This document shows positions 61,791-64,000 of a DNA stretch of 64,000 nucleotides, piece by piece; positions within the stretch are counted from its first letter, which is position 1; each line of letters opens with the position of its first letter. The stretch covers positions 127,482 through 191,481 of the forward strand of contig CAYUPI010000006.1 of the NCBI GenBank assembly GCA_964446585.1. The letters run 5' to 3'. This DNA is from CAYUPI01 sp964446585. GTDB taxonomy: Bacteria > Verrucomicrobiota > Verrucomicrobiia > Limisphaerales > UBA8199. A program made the translations under genes and the position numbers. The notes beneath the pieces are model-generated. The model was not told where the DNA came from. It saw nothing but the letters and a program-made list of their open reading frames with translations, and searched no databases.

Positions 61791-63950
61791 ATGAAAGTCA
61801 ACATCCTGCAAAATCTCGGCCTGGGATTGGCGCTGGCAGCTCTTCCGTTAGTAGGCGGGTGTTCGCCCCAGGGCGGCATCTCGCTCGAGACCACCGCAGC
61901 GGCGGCTCCTGTAAACGACTTGAATTACGTCGAAACCGCGCAACCGATCGCGGCCGTTGCCTCCGGAGAACAAACGCCTGAAGCGGACGTATCCACTGCG
62001 CCCGCCAAACCCGTTTCTACGGAAAAATCTCTTCCTCCCGACCTCCACCCAACCAGCGCGCTTTCGGAAATGATTCGACTCGCCGAATCGGGTGTCGAAG
62101 AGGGGATCATGCTCGCTTACGTCACGAATTCCACGGGAACGTTTAGTCTCGGCTCGGAGGAAATCATCTACCTGAACGATGTCGGGGTGCCTCCGGCGGT
62201 CATTACGGCGATGTTGCTGCACGATAATCTGATGCTCAGCGCGGCTGCCAGCGCAGCACAGGCGGCATTCGGGATCAGCTCTCCCTCGCCCGAGGCCGCA
62301 CCTCAGCCTGCGGCAGTGGAGCCTGCCCCCGCGCCGGAGTCCATTGCCGAAGCTCCGGCGATGCCGCCCCCGGCGGAGCCTGCGAACGCGGTTTTCTATG
62401 ATGCACTGGCCCCCTACGGTACCTGGCTCGACGTTGGCGGCTATGGTCGCTGCTGGCAGCCGTCTGTGGTTGTCATCAATCATTCCTGGCGGCCCTATTG
62501 CGATCGCGGCCATTGGGTTTACACCGATTGCGGCTGGTACTGGCTGTCGGATTATTCGTGGGGTTGGGCTCCGTTCCATTATGGCCGATGGTTCTGTCAT
62601 AGCCGTCTCGGCTGGTGCTGGGCGCCTGACAACGTGTGGGGCCCCTCCTGGGTTTCCTGGAGGTACTCGAACGATTATTGCGGCTGGGCGCCTTTGCCCC
62701 CGGCGGCCTGCTTCCGGCCCGGACTCGGCTTCACTTACCTGGGGCGCTCGGTCGGCTTCAGTTTCGATTTCGGAATCGCCGCCAGTCGTTTCACCTTCGT
62801 TCCAGCGAAGAATTTTTGCGACAACCGGCTCGCCCGTTTCGCTTTGCCGCGCGACCGGGTTACGACGCTCTGCAACCGAACCGTCGAGGTGAACAAAATC
62901 GTGGGTGATCACCATCGGGTCTTTAACCATGGCATCCCGGCCGAGCGTATTGCCGCAGCAACTCACACCCGGATTAACCCGGTGACCGTGCACTACTCCG
63001 CCTTCGCCGTGCCCCAGGGTGAGCGCGGCGAGCGGCTCGAAGCCGGTGGCCGAGCGCTTACCGTCTTCCGTCCGCAGGCGATGTCCGCCCCGCACGCGCC
63101 ATCTGCTCCGCGGGCACCCTCTTCAAGCGCCGCAATTGCGTGGGCTGACAGCGGACTGAACAACGGCACCACTGTTCTCACTACGGCTGCTGCCGCGCAG
63201 AGGCCGAACCCGTCGGTGAACCGTCCGGCATTCGGTGTTCCCCGCGCGCCTGTCCCGTCGTCGCCTCCGGCACCCGAAGTTACGAGCGTTCCTTTGACCG
63301 AAACCCAACGGCCTCAGGCACAGGCCGCGTCGCCCGCCAGCCGACAGACGCCGTCGAGGTCACAGCCACTCCTAACGCAGAGCGTGGCCACGCGCGGAAG
63401 TGACGCCGCCAGGCCCCGCGAATCGGGACGACAGAGAACTGCGCCGCTAATTATTCGCGGGTCGGGCCACGCGCCCCAAAACGCGGCTGCTCCCAACTTC
63501 TCGCAACGCAACTCTGGCCTGGCAGGAAATCGGACTGAGCGGTCCGAGCAGGCTGTGGCAGAGACGTGCCTCCAGCCGCAAGTTTCAACTTTCTGGACTC
63601 CTCCGCGCTCGGTGGCGGTAGGGCCTCGCCTTGTGCGACCGGAAACGAGTGAAGAACTCGACTTGCGGTCGAGGAGGGCCGAGGTTCAAACCCGCTGGAG
63701 CTCTCCCTCGGCGGTGGTGGCCTCCGAGCCGATCCATCGCCAACCAACAGTGCCCATGTATGAGCCGCGCGCCTACGAACCACGCCCCAGCCCCGCCCCG
63801 AGCTACGTGACACAACCAGTCCAACCGGCCCGCGAAATGCCCACGGCGCATCAGGCGCACAGCGAAGTGCGCCCGGCGCCTGCCGCACCATCGTTTTCTC
63901 CCAGCCCGACGGCTCACGCCAACTCTTCCGCCGACAAGCGCGGCCGCTAA
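61791..63950 (+). CDS. DUF6600-like aromatic-repeat lipoprotein
   Basis: A 719-residue protein from the ATG at 61791, chosen because it gives a lipoprotein signal (LGLGLALAALPLVGGC). Residues about 85-145 share ESGVEEGIMLAYV..STGTFSLGSEEIIYLNDV with the secreted protein at 32.5 kb. A Trp/Tyr-rich region at about 205-300 contains LAPYGTWLDVGGYGRCWQP, WGWAPFHYGRW and CWAPDNVWGPSWVSWR, the DUF6600 hallmark. The remaining 350 residues are Pro/Ser/Ala-rich and probably disordered. It is likely exposed on the cell envelope. The role is unknown. Confidence 0.75.
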   Translation: MKVNILQNLGLGLALAALPLVGGCSPQGGISLETTAAAAPVNDLNYVETAQPIAAVASGEQTPEADVSTAPAKPVSTEKSLPPDLHPTSALSEMIRLAESGVEEGIMLAYVTNSTGTFSLGSEEIIYLNDVGVPPAVITAMLLHDNLMLSAAASAAQAAFGISSPSPEAAPQPAAVEPAPAPESIAEAPAMPPPAEPANAVFYDALAPYGTWLDVGGYGRCWQPSVVVINHSWRPYCDRGHWVYTDCGWYWLSDYSWGWAPFHYGRWFCHSRLGWCWAPDNVWGPSWVSWRYSNDYCGWAPLPPAACFRPGLGFTYLGRSVGFSFDFGIAASRFTFVPAKNFCDNRLARFALPRDRVTTLCNRTVEVNKIVGDHHRVFNHGIPAERIAAATHTRINPVTVHYSAFAVPQGERGERLEAGGRALTVFRPQAMSAPHAPSAPRAPSSSAAIAWADSGLNNGTTVLTTAAAAQRPNPSVNRPAFGVPRAPVPSSPPAPEVTSVPLTETQRPQAQAASPASRQTPSRSQPLLTQSVATRGSDAARPRESGRQRTAPLIIRGSGHAPQNAAAPNFSQRNSGLAGNRTERSEQAVAETCLQPQVSTFWTPPRSVAVGPRLVRPETSEELDLRSRRAEVQTRWSSPSAVVASEPIHRQPTVPMYEPRAYEPRPSPAPSYVTQPVQPAREMPTAHQAHSEVRPAPAAPSFSPSPTAHANSSADKRGR

Positions 63951-64000
63951 AGCGTTTCAATAAAAACTATAGCCATTTGGGAAGGGGTGTGCTAGGCTCT
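63951..64000. other. Short terminal stretch, nothing recognised
   Basis: Fifty bases after the lipoprotein stop, AT-rich at first (AATAAAAACTATAG). No gene or clear hairpin is visible before the window ends. Confidence 0.3.

Overview
The window is a gene-dense, GC-rich stretch of bacterial chromosome. No rRNA, tRNA, phage or plasmid genes were seen. The gene content points to a member of the Verrucomicrobiota, most likely the Pedosphaera/Limisphaera side of the phylum. The grounds are a Gld-type exporter with DUF4340 and AsmA-like partners, two MoxR loci, a Tat-exported GH116 glycosidase, a deoxyhypusine-synthase-like gene beside a type III decarboxylase, a YncE/phosphoesterase fusion, and many short-period inverted repeats between genes. 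This assignment is an inference; there is no marker rRNA.

Layout. 1-3.4 kb: the 3' end of a CocE-type hydrolase, a decayed TPR/kinase tail, two small membrane proteins and a perfect 23-bp palindrome. 3.4-11.9 kb: a tightly overlapping operon (ABC ATPase, permease, GldG-like protein, DUF4340 protein, AsmA-like protein, small secreted protein). 11.9-17.8 kb: TPR protein, LolC/LolD-type transporter, TPMT-like methyltransferase, patatin, S1/P1 nuclease. 17.9-22.5 kb: MoxR, DUF58 and transglutaminase. 22.5-32.4 kb, mostly minus strand: YgfZ-like protein, a C2-like secreted protein, an unknown large protein, a DEAD-box helicase with an RGE-rich partner, and a YncE/phosphoesterase lipoprotein. 32.5-42 kb: a small secreted protein, a polyamine gene pair (ODC-like and DHS-like), a DinG-type helicase, a VapBC-like pair, a beta-helix acyltransferase, a molybdopterin enzyme and a cysteine desulfurase. 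42-51.5 kb: dnaN, an MFS transporter, methylglyoxal synthase, DUF5069, GH116 and a HAD hydrolase. 51.6-61 kb: a MoxR/Bat operon (MoxR, DUF58, a BatA-associated protein, BatA, BatB, BatC, BatD, BatE). 61-64 kb: a cupin and a large DUF6600-like lipoprotein.

The most unusual feature is a family of short-period repeats (6-10 bp units such as CCAAACT, GAATGAC or TCGACACCC), usually arranged as imperfect inverted arms. They occupy six of the seven gene junctions of the MoxR/Bat operon. One pair of 26-bp arms frames a gene for a four-helix-bundle (23S intervening-sequence-type) protein dropped between moxR and its DUF58 partner. Three other copies overlap the 5' ends of exported-protein genes and appear to encode part of their N-termini or signal peptides. 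Further copies lie in frame inside a DinG-type helicase and inside a beta-propeller lipoprotein. I read these as a candidate mobile element family whose four-helix-bundle copy may be the full-length form; this is a hypothesis.
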